A stretch of DNA of 64,000 bases, from the NCBI GenBank assembly GCA_027486405.1, contig JAIXPD010000026.1, positions 1-64,000 on the forward strand. Direction: 5' to 3'. Source of the stretch: Azospirillum sp. GTDB taxonomy: Bacteria > Pseudomonadota > Alphaproteobacteria > Azospirillales > Azospirillaceae. Made by a program: the position numbers and the translations under genes. Below the pieces are notes generated by a model, which saw nothing but the letters and a program-made list of their open reading frames with translations, was not told the DNA's origin and did not search any database. The number at the start of each line of letters is the position of its first letter. Position 1 is the first letter of the stretch. Of the stretch, positions 1 through 8,722 are shown in pieces.

Positions 1-132
1 CGCTTCCTTTTCTACCGCCGCCGCGTCGCTTCGTGAAGCGCCGCCCCGTCGGTGGAGCGGGTTATAGTGGCACCACACCAAACCGCGCAACATCTTTTTT
101 CAGTCCCAATGCATTTTTTCCAAACCACCCCA

Positions 133-1218
133 TCAGGCCCCCTCGCGGTCCAGCAGCGCGCGCTTGCGCTCAACACCCCAGGCGTAGCCGGACAGACTGC
201 CGTCGGTGCGCACCACCCGATGACACGGAACCACCACGGCCACCGGGTTGGCGGCGCAGGCACGAGCCACCGCGCGCACGGCGGCGGGTTGGCCGATGGC
301 CCGCGCGACCTCGCTGTAGGTCGCGGTCGATCCCGGTGGAATGGCGCGCAGGGCCTGCCACACACGATGTTGGAAAGCCGTCCCCTGGAGATCAAGCGGC
401 AGGTCGCAGCGTTGGGATGGGGTTTCAACCGCACCGATCACCGCCGCCACCGTCTGTTCAAAGGCCGCGTCCCCACCGAGCAAGCGCGCCTTGGGAAAGC
501 GGGCTTGCAGAGCTTCGACCAACCGTTGGGGGTCGTCGCCGAAATGGACCGCGCACACCCCCTTGTCAGTGGCCGCGACCACGACCTGCCCCAAGGAGCA
601 GGCCCCAACGGCAAAACGGATGTCGGCCCCACGCCCACCCGCGCGGTAATCCGATGGGCGCATGCCCAGCCGCGCCGTCACACCGTCGTAAAACCGGCTG
701 GAGGAGGAATAGCCCGCGTCGTAAATGGTTTCCGTCACCGATTTGCCCGCCGCCAGCCCGGTGCGGGCGAGCGCTGTCTTGCAGGCGGTGGCAAAGCCTT
801 TCGGCGTCACCCCGGCGATCGCCTTGAACACCCGGTGGTAATGAAACGGCGACAGACCGGCCTGCGCGGCCAGATCGGCCAAGGACGGCACCGGTTCGCC
901 GTCCCGCACCGCCGCTTCGATCCGGCGGCAGGCTTGGGCCACGCTGTCGGCGTGGCGGTCGTCGGCGCTGCTGTCCCGGGGATGGCAGCGTTTGCACGGG
1001 CGGAACCCCGCCGCCTCCGCCGCGTCGCAATCCGCGTGGAAACTCACATTCGCACGCTTGGCCAGCCGCGACGGGCAGCTTGGCCGACAATAGACACCGG
1101 TGCTCGACACCGCGTAGACGAAACGGCCATCGGCCGCCCGGTCCCGCCGCCGCACCGTTTCCCAACGTTCGGTGTCGCTCTCAACCGAAATGGCGGGGAC
1201 AAAGGCGGGCTGATCCAT
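133..1218 (-). CDS. ada: Bifunctional Ada: methylphosphotriester/O6-methylguanine-DNA methyltransferase and transcription activator
   Basis: This 361-residue protein repairs alkylated DNA by irreversible transfer of methyl groups to its own cysteines and, once methylated, activates the adaptive response. The N-terminal zinc domain has the four-cysteine set at about C44, C48, C75 and C78 (motifs YCRPSC and PCKRCHP), where C44 corresponds to the methylphosphotriester acceptor. An AraC-type helix-turn-helix follows at about residues 85-180. The C-terminal methyltransferase domain carries the active-site PCHRVV with C332. The start is supported by an AAGGAG ribosome site seven bases upstream. The gene has its own 107-bp upstream gap from the next gene on the same strand. 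The only clear oddity is its single-gene setting without alkB or alkA nearby. The family assignment is very secure. Confidence 0.96.
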   Translation of the reverse strand: MDQPAFVPAISVESDTERWETVRRRDRAADGRFVYAVSSTGVYCRPSCPSRLAKRANVSFHADCDAAEAAGFRPCKRCHPRDSSADDRHADSVAQACRRIEAAVRDGEPVPSLADLAAQAGLSPFHYHRVFKAIAGVTPKGFATACKTALARTGLAAGKSVTETIYDAGYSSSSRFYDGVTARLGMRPSDYRAGGRGADIRFAVGACSLGQVVVAATDKGVCAVHFGDDPQRLVEALQARFPKARLLGGDAAFEQTVAAVIGAVETPSQRCDLPLDLQGTAFQHRVWQALRAIPPGSTATYSEVARAIGQPAAVRAVARACAANPVAVVVPCHRVVRTDGSLSGYAWGVERKRALLDREGA

Positions 1219-1325
1219 GACGCGGCTCCTTCACATCGCGGTCCATCCCGACCCATCGGGACCGATCCATGCGCCACACCCTGCCCGCCAACCGCTCGTC
1301 CAACACCCCGCGTCTTGCGGTCAAA

Positions 1326-3302
1326 TCAGAGCGTGTCCCCCTCCGCCGCCACCGGCAGCAGACGGCGCAAAACCAGGCAAAGCAGATCGCCCGCCAGCCC
1401 CTCCGGCCCGGCGTGGGCCTCCACCGCCCGCAAAACCAGTTCGGCCCGGTCGCGCGCCGACAACACCCGCCCCTGTTGGAGCACCGCGCCGAAGCGTTCC
1501 GCCCCAAAGGGAATCCGCTGATGGTCCAGCGTCCGCAGCACGCCGTCGGTGCACAGGAACAGCGTGTCGTCCTGATTCAGCACGACGGTCGCCTCGGCAA
1601 AGGTCACGCTTTTGCGCGTGCCAAGCACCGGGCCGCCCGCCTCGGCCAAAGGCTCCACGCTGCCATCGGCCAGGATGCGGCACCCACCGGGTTGACCGGC
1701 CACCGCGTGATGCAGCGCGCCCGTCACCCGATCATACACGCCAACAAAGGCGGTGGCGTAGCCATCAAACGGGCTTTCCGCGCCCAAGCGCTCATTGACA
1801 CCAGCCAGCAGCGTGGCCGGGGTGATGCCGACACGCGCCATTTCACGGATCGCACCGCGCAGGATCAGCATCAGGAACGCCGCCGGAACCCCGCCGCCGG
1901 AGACGCCGACCGTCACGAGCAACGTCGTGCGCTCGTCCAGTTCGATGACGTCGTAGAAATCGCCGCTGACGGTGTGGGCCGGAACCAGCGCGGCAAAGCA
2001 TTGGCTGTCGCGCCCGGCGGGAAGCTGGCGCGGCAGCAGGCTGGCCTGCACGTCGCGGGCGGCGCGCTGCTCCTCCTCGATCAGTTGTTCGGCCAGCGCC
2101 AGCTTTTCCGATTTGGTTTCCAACTCGGCGCTGCGCATCAGCAATTGGGCGTCGAGCGTCTCTTCGCGGGCCGACGCCTCCAGCGCCATGCTGCGGAAGA
2201 CACGGGACAGGCGGCCAAACTCGTCGTCGCGGGCCGTCGCCTCGTTCAGGGTGAAGGGGTTGAAGCGCCCGGCCTCCACCGCCGCCACCGCCTCGCTCAA
2301 CCGTTCGACCGGGGCCATCTGGCGGCGGGCAAAACGGATGGAACTGTACACCCCAAGACCAAGAACGAAAACGCCCAGCAAGCCACCGATCTTCAACTCG
2401 CGGCGCAGCATGACACCCGGTTCATCGGCGGGCAAACGCACCACGGCGACCGCCGGTTGCCCCTGGCCATTGCCCGCCGCCTTGATCGGGGCCAGCGCCA
2501 GCAGGCTGCCGCCGTCCTGAACAACGCGGACGTCGCCCCCCGCCACCGCCGTCGCCTTCGCCGCCTCGGTCCCCGCCGCCGACAGCGGGCCGCCCCCGGC
2601 CTCCCCGATCACCGCGCCGCGCGCGACGATCCGGCCATCACGGTCGAGCAGCCACGCGGCCTCCACCGCGCGGCTGGCCAGCAGCGCGTCGATCAAGCCA
2701 TCGGGTCCGGCCTTTTTGGCGATGTCGCCCAACCGCTTGACCTCCGCCCCGACCTGGACGATGCGCGGCTTGTCCACCCCGGCGACACCGGCGAACTTCA
2801 TCAGCTTGCCGCCTTCCACCGCCGCGTCCGACACCAGGGAAACCGGGGTCCGATTCAGCAGGCCGTTGTAGGCGGAATGGCGCGGATGCCCCTTGCTGTC
2901 CTGCCCGAACAGGGGATCGGGGCCAGCCAGATTGTGCAGATAGGCGCGGCCCCGGTTGTCGGTGATCCACATCTCGTCCGGCCCGCCGGACTCAGAGATC
3001 TGCTTCAACCGGTCGGAGATCTGCTTGGGCGCGAGCTTGGCCTGTTCGGCCAGCGCCACGACATGGGCGGTCAGGGTCGCTTCCGACAACAGGCGTTCGC
3101 CCAGCAGGACCTCCACCTCACGCGGGAGATCGCGCGTCTGGGTGGCGGCGCGGGCGAGAAGGCCGGCGGCCATCCGGCCATCGGCCTCGATCCGCGCCAA
3201 CAGGGCACCCTGGGTTGTCCAGGCCAAGGCTGCGGTGATCGCCACCACCGCCAACGCCACCAGCCCCGTCACCAGCAGGATCAAACGTTGTTGAAACGTC
3301 AT
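1326..3302 (-). CDS. Membrane sensor SpoIIE-type (PP2C) serine phosphatase, HAMP-containing, with altered metal-site motif
   Basis: About 658 residues. An N-terminal membrane helix (residues 6-26) is followed by an extracytoplasmic sensor region of roughly 290 residues, a second membrane helix, a HAMP segment (from about 340, with the FARRQMAPVERL stretch), a short coiled coil and a C-terminal SpoIIE/RsbU-type phosphatase domain (about 430-655). The domain opening VSGDFYDV and the later CTDGV and GDLL elements are present. The usual DVSGxG metal-binding motif reads GVSGGG, so one conserved aspartate is replaced by glycine. Such proteins usually dephosphorylate anti-sigma-factor antagonists in partner-switching signalling, but no antagonist or anti-sigma gene is adjacent. 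It is divergent from the CheY-like gene at 3529, which may be its partner (inference). An in-frame ATG at 3323 is an alternative start. Confidence 0.85.
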   Translation of the reverse strand: MTFQQRLILLVTGLVALAVVAITAALAWTTQGALLARIEADGRMAAGLLARAATQTRDLPREVEVLLGERLLSEATLTAHVVALAEQAKLAPKQISDRLKQISESGGPDEMWITDNRGRAYLHNLAGPDPLFGQDSKGHPRHSAYNGLLNRTPVSLVSDAAVEGGKLMKFAGVAGVDKPRIVQVGAEVKRLGDIAKKAGPDGLIDALLASRAVEAAWLLDRDGRIVARGAVIGEAGGGPLSAAGTEAAKATAVAGGDVRVVQDGGSLLALAPIKAAGNGQGQPAVAVVRLPADEPGVMLRRELKIGGLLGVFVLGLGVYSSIRFARRQMAPVERLSEAVAAVEAGRFNPFTLNEATARDDEFGRLSRVFRSMALEASAREETLDAQLLMRSAELETKSEKLALAEQLIEEEQRAARDVQASLLPRQLPAGRDSQCFAALVPAHTVSGDFYDVIELDERTTLLVTVGVSGGGVPAAFLMLILRGAIREMARVGITPATLLAGVNERLGAESPFDGYATAFVGVYDRVTGALHHAVAGQPGGCRILADGSVEPLAEAGGPVLGTRKSVTFAEATVVLNQDDTLFLCTDGVLRTLDHQRIPFGAERFGAVLQQGRVLSARDRAELVLRAVEAHAGPEGLAGDLLCLVLRRLLPVAAEGDTL

Positions 3303-3528
3303 GGGGAAACGCCCGCCCTTCATTCCTGTTCGATCATCGCTTCTACCGGGGTGCGACGCACAAGTCCAGGCGGCGGGACGCCCTTCGGACACCCTGCGGC
3401 CAAATCGCCAGGGTTTCGCCACTCCACCACCCGCTGATCCCCCGCCGATCACCGTCGTGGTCGTTTCGTTTCCTTGCCGGAACGGCTACACTCTCTTGTG
3501 TGTGGTTGCAGGCTGGAAGGTCCCCGGA

Positions 3529-3930
3529 ATGTTCGAGACCCGCAGCATACTGGTGGTTGAGGATGAAATCGTCGCCCGCTCGGTCACGGTCCGGCTGCTG
3601 CGCCAATTGGGCGTCGGCACGGTGACGGAGGCCGCCGACGGGGCGGAGGCGCTGGCCCGTTGCGACCGCGTCGCCTTCGACGCCATTCTGTGCGATGTGG
3701 AAATGGAACCGCTCGACGGGCTGGCGTTTCTGGGCAGCCTGCGGACGCGCGACAGCGCGCTGTGCGCCGACGCGCCGGTCGTCATGCTGACCAAACACAA
3801 CGCGTCCGACATCGTCATGGCGGCGCTGCACGCCGGGGCCGCCGGGTATCTGGTGAAGCCGATCACCCCGGCCGCGCTCGCCGACCGCCTGTCCCGCGTG
3901 CTGTCAACCCAAGATGCTTCGGAGGGGTAG
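3529..3930 (+). CDS. Single-domain CheY-like response regulator
   Basis: A 133-residue stand-alone receiver domain. The acidic pocket is at VVEDE (residues 9-13), the phosphoacceptor aspartate is D56 in ILCDVEM, the conserved Thr is in VVMLT and the lysine is in LVKP. There is no output domain, so it must act by protein contact. The start at 3529 is chosen because GGAAGG lies eight bases upstream and homology begins at once; the reading frame stays open further upstream but that extension looks non-coding. It is divergent from the membrane PP2C phosphatase, with about 226 bp of shared upstream DNA, and a paralogue is encoded at 28241-28678 (same overall design). Confidence 0.88.
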   Translation: MFETRSILVVEDEIVARSVTVRLLRQLGVGTVTEAADGAEALARCDRVAFDAILCDVEMEPLDGLAFLGSLRTRDSALCADAPVVMLTKHNASDIVMAALHAGAAGYLVKPITPAALADRLSRVLSTQDASEG

Positions 3931-3962
3931 GAGCGCAAGAATCCATCCCGGACCGCGTTATT

Positions 3963-3980
3963 ATCGGTTTCGCAACCGAT
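3963..3980. other. Perfect 7-bp stem hairpin between two genes
   Basis: The sequence ATCGGTT-TCGC-AACCGAT forms a perfect seven-base stem with a four-base loop, 33 bases after the response-regulator stop and about 47 before the next gene. It is not followed by a T-run on either strand, so it may be an operator or a weak terminator. Confidence 0.35.
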
Positions 3981-4026
3981 CTGCATACAGCATGATGCGC
4001 ATCGTTCCCATCAGCGGCGGGTTGCC

Positions 4027-4401
4027 ATGCCGATGAACATTCTGGAAGTTGCCGTCTACGCCATGGTCCTGAGCGCGGGCCACCCGACGTCCTACGAATG
4101 CGTCGCGGTGAAGCCGGAAGGGGCCAATTGCACCAACGGCGTGTCCGCGAAAAACGACGGGCCGCACATCCTGTTCAACAGCGGGGTGCAGGTGCGCAAA
4201 GACAACCAGGGCCGCGTCAGCCTGACCAACGGCCTGAAAACCCGTTTCGATTCCAGCGCCTGGGTGGCGTTCGAGGATTCCAGCGGCAAGGCCGTGGTCA
4301 GCGTCCGCAAAACCGGGCCGATGCGTTTCAAATTCTCCAACGGCTACCAGTGCGAGGCGATGGGGAACCCAGAGGACATGGCGCGCTGCTACAAACCCTG
4401 A
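4027..4401 (+). CDS. Small hypothetical protein, possible secreted or periplasmic
   Basis: A 124-residue protein that I do not recognise. The N-terminus (MPMNILEVAVYAMVLSAG) is hydrophobic and could be a short signal or anchor. The rest is polar and beta-rich, with cysteines near residues 25, 33, 113 and 122 that could form two disulphides in the periplasm. A second ATG two codons downstream is an equally possible start. The 3' end overlaps the convergent glutathionyl-hydroquinone reductase gene by 13 bases. Codon use matches its neighbours, so it is likely a real gene. No function can be assigned from sequence. Confidence 0.65.
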   Translation: MPMNILEVAVYAMVLSAGHPTSYECVAVKPEGANCTNGVSAKNDGPHILFNSGVQVRKDNQGRVSLTNGLKTRFDSSAWVAFEDSSGKAVVSVRKTGPMRFKFSNGYQCEAMGNPEDMARCYKP

Positions 4402-5360
4402 TCCGCCCATCCGGGGCCAAGAGCCTCCCGACCGGGTGGTGCGGTCAGATCGACGGTCGGCCCCTTCGGCACGATGCCGGTCGGGTTGATGGTGGGGTGA
4501 CTGCCGTAATAGTGGCGCTTGATGTGGTCGAAATCGACCGTTTCGGCCACGCCGGGGATCTGATGCAGATCGCGCAGATAACCGGACAGATGCGGGTAAT
4601 CGGCGATCCGCTGGCGGTTGCATTTGAAATGCCCGACATACACCGCGTCGAACCGGACCAGCGTGGTGAACAGCCGCCAATCGGCCTCCGTCACCTGGTT
4701 GCCCACCAGCCAACGTTGGCCGGACAGGCGCGCGTCCAGATCGTCCAGCGCAGCGAACAGGGCGTCGAAAGCGGCTTCATACTTGTCCTGCGCGGTGGCG
4801 AAGCCCGCCTTGTAGACGCCGTTGTTGACCCGGTCATAGACAAAGGCGTTGACGCGGTCGATCTCCTCCCGCAGCTCCGCCGGGTAGAAGTCGCGCCGGT
4901 TTCCGGTGATCCCGTCAAAGGCGCTGTTCAGCATGCGGATGATCTCAGCCGATTCGTTGTTCACGATGCGGCTTGTGCGGCGGTCCCACAGCACCGGAAC
5001 CGTCACCCGGCCGGTGTAGTCCGCTTGGGTCCGGCTGTAGATCTCGTGCAGCCGGGTTGCTCCGGTGGTCGATTCCGGCGCTGGAAACACCCACCCCTCC
5101 GACAGCATCAACGGATCGACCACGCTGACGCCAATCGCCCCGGTCAGCCCTTTCAGCGCCCGGAAGATCAGCGTCCGGTGCGCCCAGGGGCAGGCCAGCG
5201 AGACGAACAGATGGTACCGCCCGGCCTCCGCCGGGTATGGGCCATCCGGATCGGCGGTCACACGGTCGCGAAACTGCGCCTCGGTGCGGACGAACGCCCC
5301 ACCGGTCTTGCGGGTGTCGTACCATTGGTCGTGCCACCGCCCATCGATCAACAGCCCCAT
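4389..5360 (-). CDS. Glutathionyl-hydroquinone reductase / omega-type glutathione S-transferase (YqjG/Ecm4 family)
   Basis: A 323-residue cytosolic enzyme of the YqjG/ECM4 group, which reductively removes glutathione from glutathionyl-hydroquinones. The thioredoxin-like N-terminal half holds the catalytic cysteine at C57 in ACPWAHR, the signature of this family. The all-helical C-terminal half (about 165-310) contains typical motifs such as NNGVYKAGFA and the late RFDAVYVGHFKCN. The length agrees with the family norm of about 310-330. The start at 5360 is selected for its GGGGAG ribosome site eight bases upstream; an open extension upstream is low-complexity. It is convergent with, and overlaps by 13 bases, the small gene at 4027. 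Confidence 0.93.
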   Translation of the reverse strand: MGLLIDGRWHDQWYDTRKTGGAFVRTEAQFRDRVTADPDGPYPAEAGRYHLFVSLACPWAHRTLIFRALKGLTGAIGVSVVDPLMLSEGWVFPAPESTTGATRLHEIYSRTQADYTGRVTVPVLWDRRTSRIVNNESAEIIRMLNSAFDGITGNRRDFYPAELREEIDRVNAFVYDRVNNGVYKAGFATAQDKYEAAFDALFAALDDLDARLSGQRWLVGNQVTEADWRLFTTLVRFDAVYVGHFKCNRQRIADYPHLSGYLRDLHQIPGVAETVDFDHIKRHYYGSHPTINPTGIVPKGPTVDLTAPPGREALGPGWADQGL

Positions 5361-5799
5361 CCTGCATCTCCCCTGTTTCGGTCCAAGCGGACCACCGCCC
5401 CCGCCGCGACGCAAGTGTTTTGCGCGTTCGCCGACGCCCCGATCCACGATGTTGGGGCGAATCTTACGGATCAACACTTGTTTCGGTTTCGGATTGATTT
5501 CGGCGACCGGCCTCCGCGCCGAAGAGCCTGAAACACGACGGAGTCGGCCCCGTTCCAGCGCTCACAATTGTCATTTTGATTCAGAAACAACCCTTTTGCG
5601 GCGCTTCGTTCTGCTCCACCCCATGCGCCGACAGGGACCAGCGGCAAAATCGTCTTGATCGCAAAAAAAGAACACCGACATTCGCCGCGATCATCGTAAC
5701 AAGGCCGTCACGCACCATGACCGTTGCGATGGCCTTGCGATGGCCGTTGGTCCGCCATCCCCCGCGCCCTCACCCCGCCCTGTTGGGAGAACCCGCCCG
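5361..5799. other. 439-bp divergent intergenic region
   Basis: No protein gene or recognisable RNA is seen here. The region must hold the promoters of the glutathionyl-hydroquinone reductase (minus) and the ABC transporter (plus). The central part (about 5555-5710) is richer in A and T than the surroundings. An 11-bp perfect tandem duplication (TTGCGATGGCC twice, 5724-5745) lies 55 bases before the ABC start codon. Confidence 0.6.
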
Positions 5800-7581
5800 A
5801 TGCTTGAACGCCTGTCCGTGGTCCGCGCCTTTCTGGCCGATGTCTGGCGGTTGACCCGCCCCTATTGGTCGTCCGAAGAGCGGTGGGCGGCGCGCGGGCT
5901 GTTGGCGGCCATTGTCGCGCTCAACCTGGGCGCGGTCGCCATCGAAGTGTGGTTGACCAAGGTGAACTCCGCCATTTTCAACGCGCTGGAGGAAAAGGAC
6001 CAGGGGGCCTTCGTCGATGCGCTGCTGATGTTCGGCGGCTTGGCGCTGGTCTTCATCGCGGTGGCGGTCTATCGCCTGTATCTGAACCAGATGCTGCAAA
6101 TCCGCTGGCGGCGTTGGTTGACCGAACGCTACCTCGGTGATTGGCTGAACAACCAGACCTATTACCGCCTGACTTTCATCAATGACGGGGCCAGCGGTGG
6201 CGCTGGCGGCGGCAAAACCGGCACCGACAACCCCGACCAGCGCATCGCCGAGGATCTGCGCGGCTTTGTGCAACTGACGCTGAGCCTGTCGCTGGGCTTT
6301 CTCAGCAACATCGTCTCGCTGGTGTCCTTTCTGGCGATCCTGTGGAGCCTGTCGGGGGACGTCGGCCTGTTCGGCATCACCATCCCCGGCTACATGGTGT
6401 GGGTGGCGCTGGTCTATGCGGTTCTTGGCACCTGGATCACCCACAAGATCGGCAAGCCGCTGGCTCGGTTGAACTTCGATCAGCAAAAATACGAGGCGGA
6501 CTTCCGCTTCGCCCTGATCCGCCTGCGCGAAAACGCCGAGAGCATCGCCTTTCAACGGGGCGAGGCGCAGGAAGCCCGCCGCTTCGCCGATCGGTTCGGC
6601 CATGTGGTGTCCAACTGGTGGGCGATCATGCGGACGCAAAAGAAGCTGGTCTGGTTCACCGCCGGCTATGGGCAGGTCGCGATCATCTTCCCGCTGCTGG
6701 TCGCCGCCCCGCGCTATTTCAGCGGTGCCATTCCGTTGGGCGCGCTGATGCAAACCTCGCAAGCCTTTGGGCAGGTGCAGGGTGCCCTGTCCTGGTTCAT
6801 CGACGCCTACACCAACCTCGCGGATTGGCACGCCACCACCAGCCGACTGGTTGGCTTCCGTCACGCGGTCGAAACGGTGCGCGCCGCCGCCGCGCAGCAG
6901 GGCGGGGTGGAACGGGTGGTGGGAACCGACGACGCCCTGCATCTCGACGGGGTGGCCCTGGCCCTGCCCGGCGCTGCCGCCACGCTGTTGACCGCCGATC
7001 TGACCGTGGCCCCCGGCGAACGGCTGCTGATCTCCGGCGCGTCCGGGTCGGGCAAGAGCACGCTGCTGCGCGCGGTGGCCGGGATCTGGCCGTTCGGGCG
7101 CGGCCGCATCCGCCTGCCCGCCGGATCGGCGGCCACCCAAACCACCAGCATGGTCCTGCCGCAAAAGCCCTACATCCCCATCGGCACGCTGCGCGCCGCC
7201 CTCGCCTACCCCGCCGACGCGGACGCTTTTGACAACACCACCTTGCGCGGTCTGCTGACCGACGTCGGCATGGCGGCTTTCGCCGACCGACTGGACGACG
7301 AGGATCATTGGAGCCAACGCCTGTCCGGTGGCGAACAGCAACGGCTCGCCATGGCCCGTGCCCTGCTCCACAAACCCGCCTGGCTCTATCTGGACGAAGC
7401 CACCTCCGCCTGCGATCCCGACACGGAAAACCGGCTCTATGGCCTGTTGCGCGACCGCCTGCCCGCCACGACCATCGTCAGCGTCGGCCATCGCACCAGT
7501 CTGGAGGCCCACCACAACCGCCATGTGGCGGTGCGACGCGACGGCGACGCGGCGGTCGCCACCCTGCACGCCCTGCCCTGA
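5800..7581 (+). CDS. SbmA/BacA/YddA-type ABC transporter, fused permease and ATPase
   Basis: A 593-residue half-transporter of the ABC_membrane_2 (SbmA/BacA/YddA, peroxisomal ABCD-like) group. The membrane domain spans about residues 25-330 with helices around 33-55, 70-90, 165-215 and 290-315. The nucleotide-binding domain (about 375-590) has Walker A GASGSGKST (near 413), a Q-loop at VLPQKPY, the signature LSGGEQQR (near 507), Walker B WLYLDEAT and an H-switch in SVGHR. Relatives move peptides, vitamin B12 or very-long-chain fatty acids; the substrate here is unknown. The ATG at 5800 has TGGGAGA nine bases upstream. It is convergent with tssG, 22 bp away, and is not part of the T6SS operon. 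Confidence 0.93.
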   Translation: MLERLSVVRAFLADVWRLTRPYWSSEERWAARGLLAAIVALNLGAVAIEVWLTKVNSAIFNALEEKDQGAFVDALLMFGGLALVFIAVAVYRLYLNQMLQIRWRRWLTERYLGDWLNNQTYYRLTFINDGASGGAGGGKTGTDNPDQRIAEDLRGFVQLTLSLSLGFLSNIVSLVSFLAILWSLSGDVGLFGITIPGYMVWVALVYAVLGTWITHKIGKPLARLNFDQQKYEADFRFALIRLRENAESIAFQRGEAQEARRFADRFGHVVSNWWAIMRTQKKLVWFTAGYGQVAIIFPLLVAAPRYFSGAIPLGALMQTSQAFGQVQGALSWFIDAYTNLADWHATTSRLVGFRHAVETVRAAAAQQGGVERVVGTDDALHLDGVALALPGAAATLLTADLTVAPGERLLISGASGSGKSTLLRAVAGIWPFGRGRIRLPAGSAATQTTSMVLPQKPYIPIGTLRAALAYPADADAFDNTTLRGLLTDVGMAAFADRLDDEDHWSQRLSGGEQQRLAMARALLHKPAWLYLDEATSACDPDTENRLYGLLRDRLPATTIVSVGHRTSLEAHHNRHVAVRRDGDAAVATLHALP

Positions 7582-7603
7582 CGATTTGGGTCTTCCCGGT
7601 GAG

Positions 7604-8722
7604 TCACGCCGCCGCGTGCGGCGTGACCACGCCCTCGGCCTGTCGCGGGCGCGAGGTCAACCAACTGGTCCAGCCCAGACGCGGCGCGTCGGGTGCGGCG
7701 CTGTGGGTCAGCAAACGGCCCTCGCCGCCCAGCCGCACCCCCGACGCCCGCGTCTGCGCCGCCAGCGTTTTCGGGGATTGCAAATGCAGCCGGTTGGCCC
7801 CGACCAGCCGGGTTCCCGGAACCGCCGATGGGCGCAGGCGCAGACGGACGCGGAACTCGATTCCCGCCCCGGCGTAGAATCCGGCCAGATCGCGCAACGC
7901 CTGGGCGGCGTGCCCTCCTGGCAGGAAGGCGCGAAAGCCATCCAGATCCAGCGGTCCTACCTCCAGCACCACCGCCGCCTGCTGGTCCCACACCCGCCGT
8001 CCCAGCACCGCGCCATCGCCCAACACGGCGTTGCGCTGGCCCAGCCGGGTGACTTGACTGTCGTCCAGCCGCAGCCAGCCCCCTTGCAAGGGGATCACCC
8101 GGATCGGCACGCCGAAATGCTCGTTCAACAGGCATTCCAGCCCGTGCAGGCTGCGCGGCTGTTGCGCCAACGCCCCGGCATGGTTCAACAGCGCCCGGTC
8201 CGGCACCGACAGCCGCCCACGCAGGCCCGGCGTGCCCAAGCCGATCAGGCTGTAAAGCTGCTCGGCCACCGGCCCGACGTCCGGGGCTTGACGGCTCAGG
8301 GCCGGGCGGTGCAGCCGCCGCGCCCGGTAGAGGATCGACACCAGACGGTGGTTGAAGATGTCGAGGAAATCGCGGGTCGCGCTGTCGCCCGCCCGCGTTT
8401 GCTGGATGATCGCCTCGGTGAAGGGGACGGGCAGCGGTCCAAATCCCCCGGCCAATCCCAGGAAATTGACCAGGATCTCCCACTGCGGCGCGTCCGGTCG
8501 TGGCGGGTGGGCGGCGCTGAGGTCGCTGGCCGGAAAGGCGGTGGTCAGGCTGGACCGGAAGCGCACCGCCTCATGCGCGGCGTTGCCGCCTTCCGCCACG
8601 CTCGCCGCCAGCGGAAACAGCCGCTCGATCACGGTGATCGCCTGGAGCGCGTCGAAGCGGTGGGCTTCGGCGGCCAGTTGCTCGATCACAGAACGGGTCG
8701 ATCGCCAGCCAGTGGGGGCCAT
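7604..8722 (-). CDS. tssG: Type VI secretion baseplate subunit TssG
   Basis: A 372-residue TssG (ImpH/VasB) homologue. With TssE, TssF and TssK it builds the baseplate wedge onto which the sheath and tube polymerise. Recognisable stretches include the N-terminal SVIEQLAAEAHRFDALQAI, the FLGLAGGFGPLP segment and the typical RDFLDIFNHRLVSILYRA motif. The ATG at 8722 is used because homology starts there, giving an overlap of 37 bases with the end of tssF and so translational coupling. It is the last gene of the operon and is convergent with the ABC transporter gene. Confidence 0.94.
   Translation of the reverse strand: MAPTGWRSTRSVIEQLAAEAHRFDALQAITVIERLFPLAASVAEGGNAAHEAVRFRSSLTTAFPASDLSAAHPPRPDAPQWEILVNFLGLAGGFGPLPVPFTEAIIQQTRAGDSATRDFLDIFNHRLVSILYRARRLHRPALSRQAPDVGPVAEQLYSLIGLGTPGLRGRLSVPDRALLNHAGALAQQPRSLHGLECLLNEHFGVPIRVIPLQGGWLRLDDSQVTRLGQRNAVLGDGAVLGRRVWDQQAAVVLEVGPLDLDGFRAFLPGGHAAQALRDLAGFYAGAGIEFRVRLRLRPSAVPGTRLVGANRLHLQSPKTLAAQTRASGVRLGGEGRLLTHSAAPDAPRLGWTSWLTSRPRQAEGVVTPHAAA

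Noticed and set aside
1-132. A gene end or start at the left edge
   Set aside because: Only a short palindrome (CGCTTC-GT-GAAGCG) and a T-rich stretch are seen; open frames here are antisense to ada.
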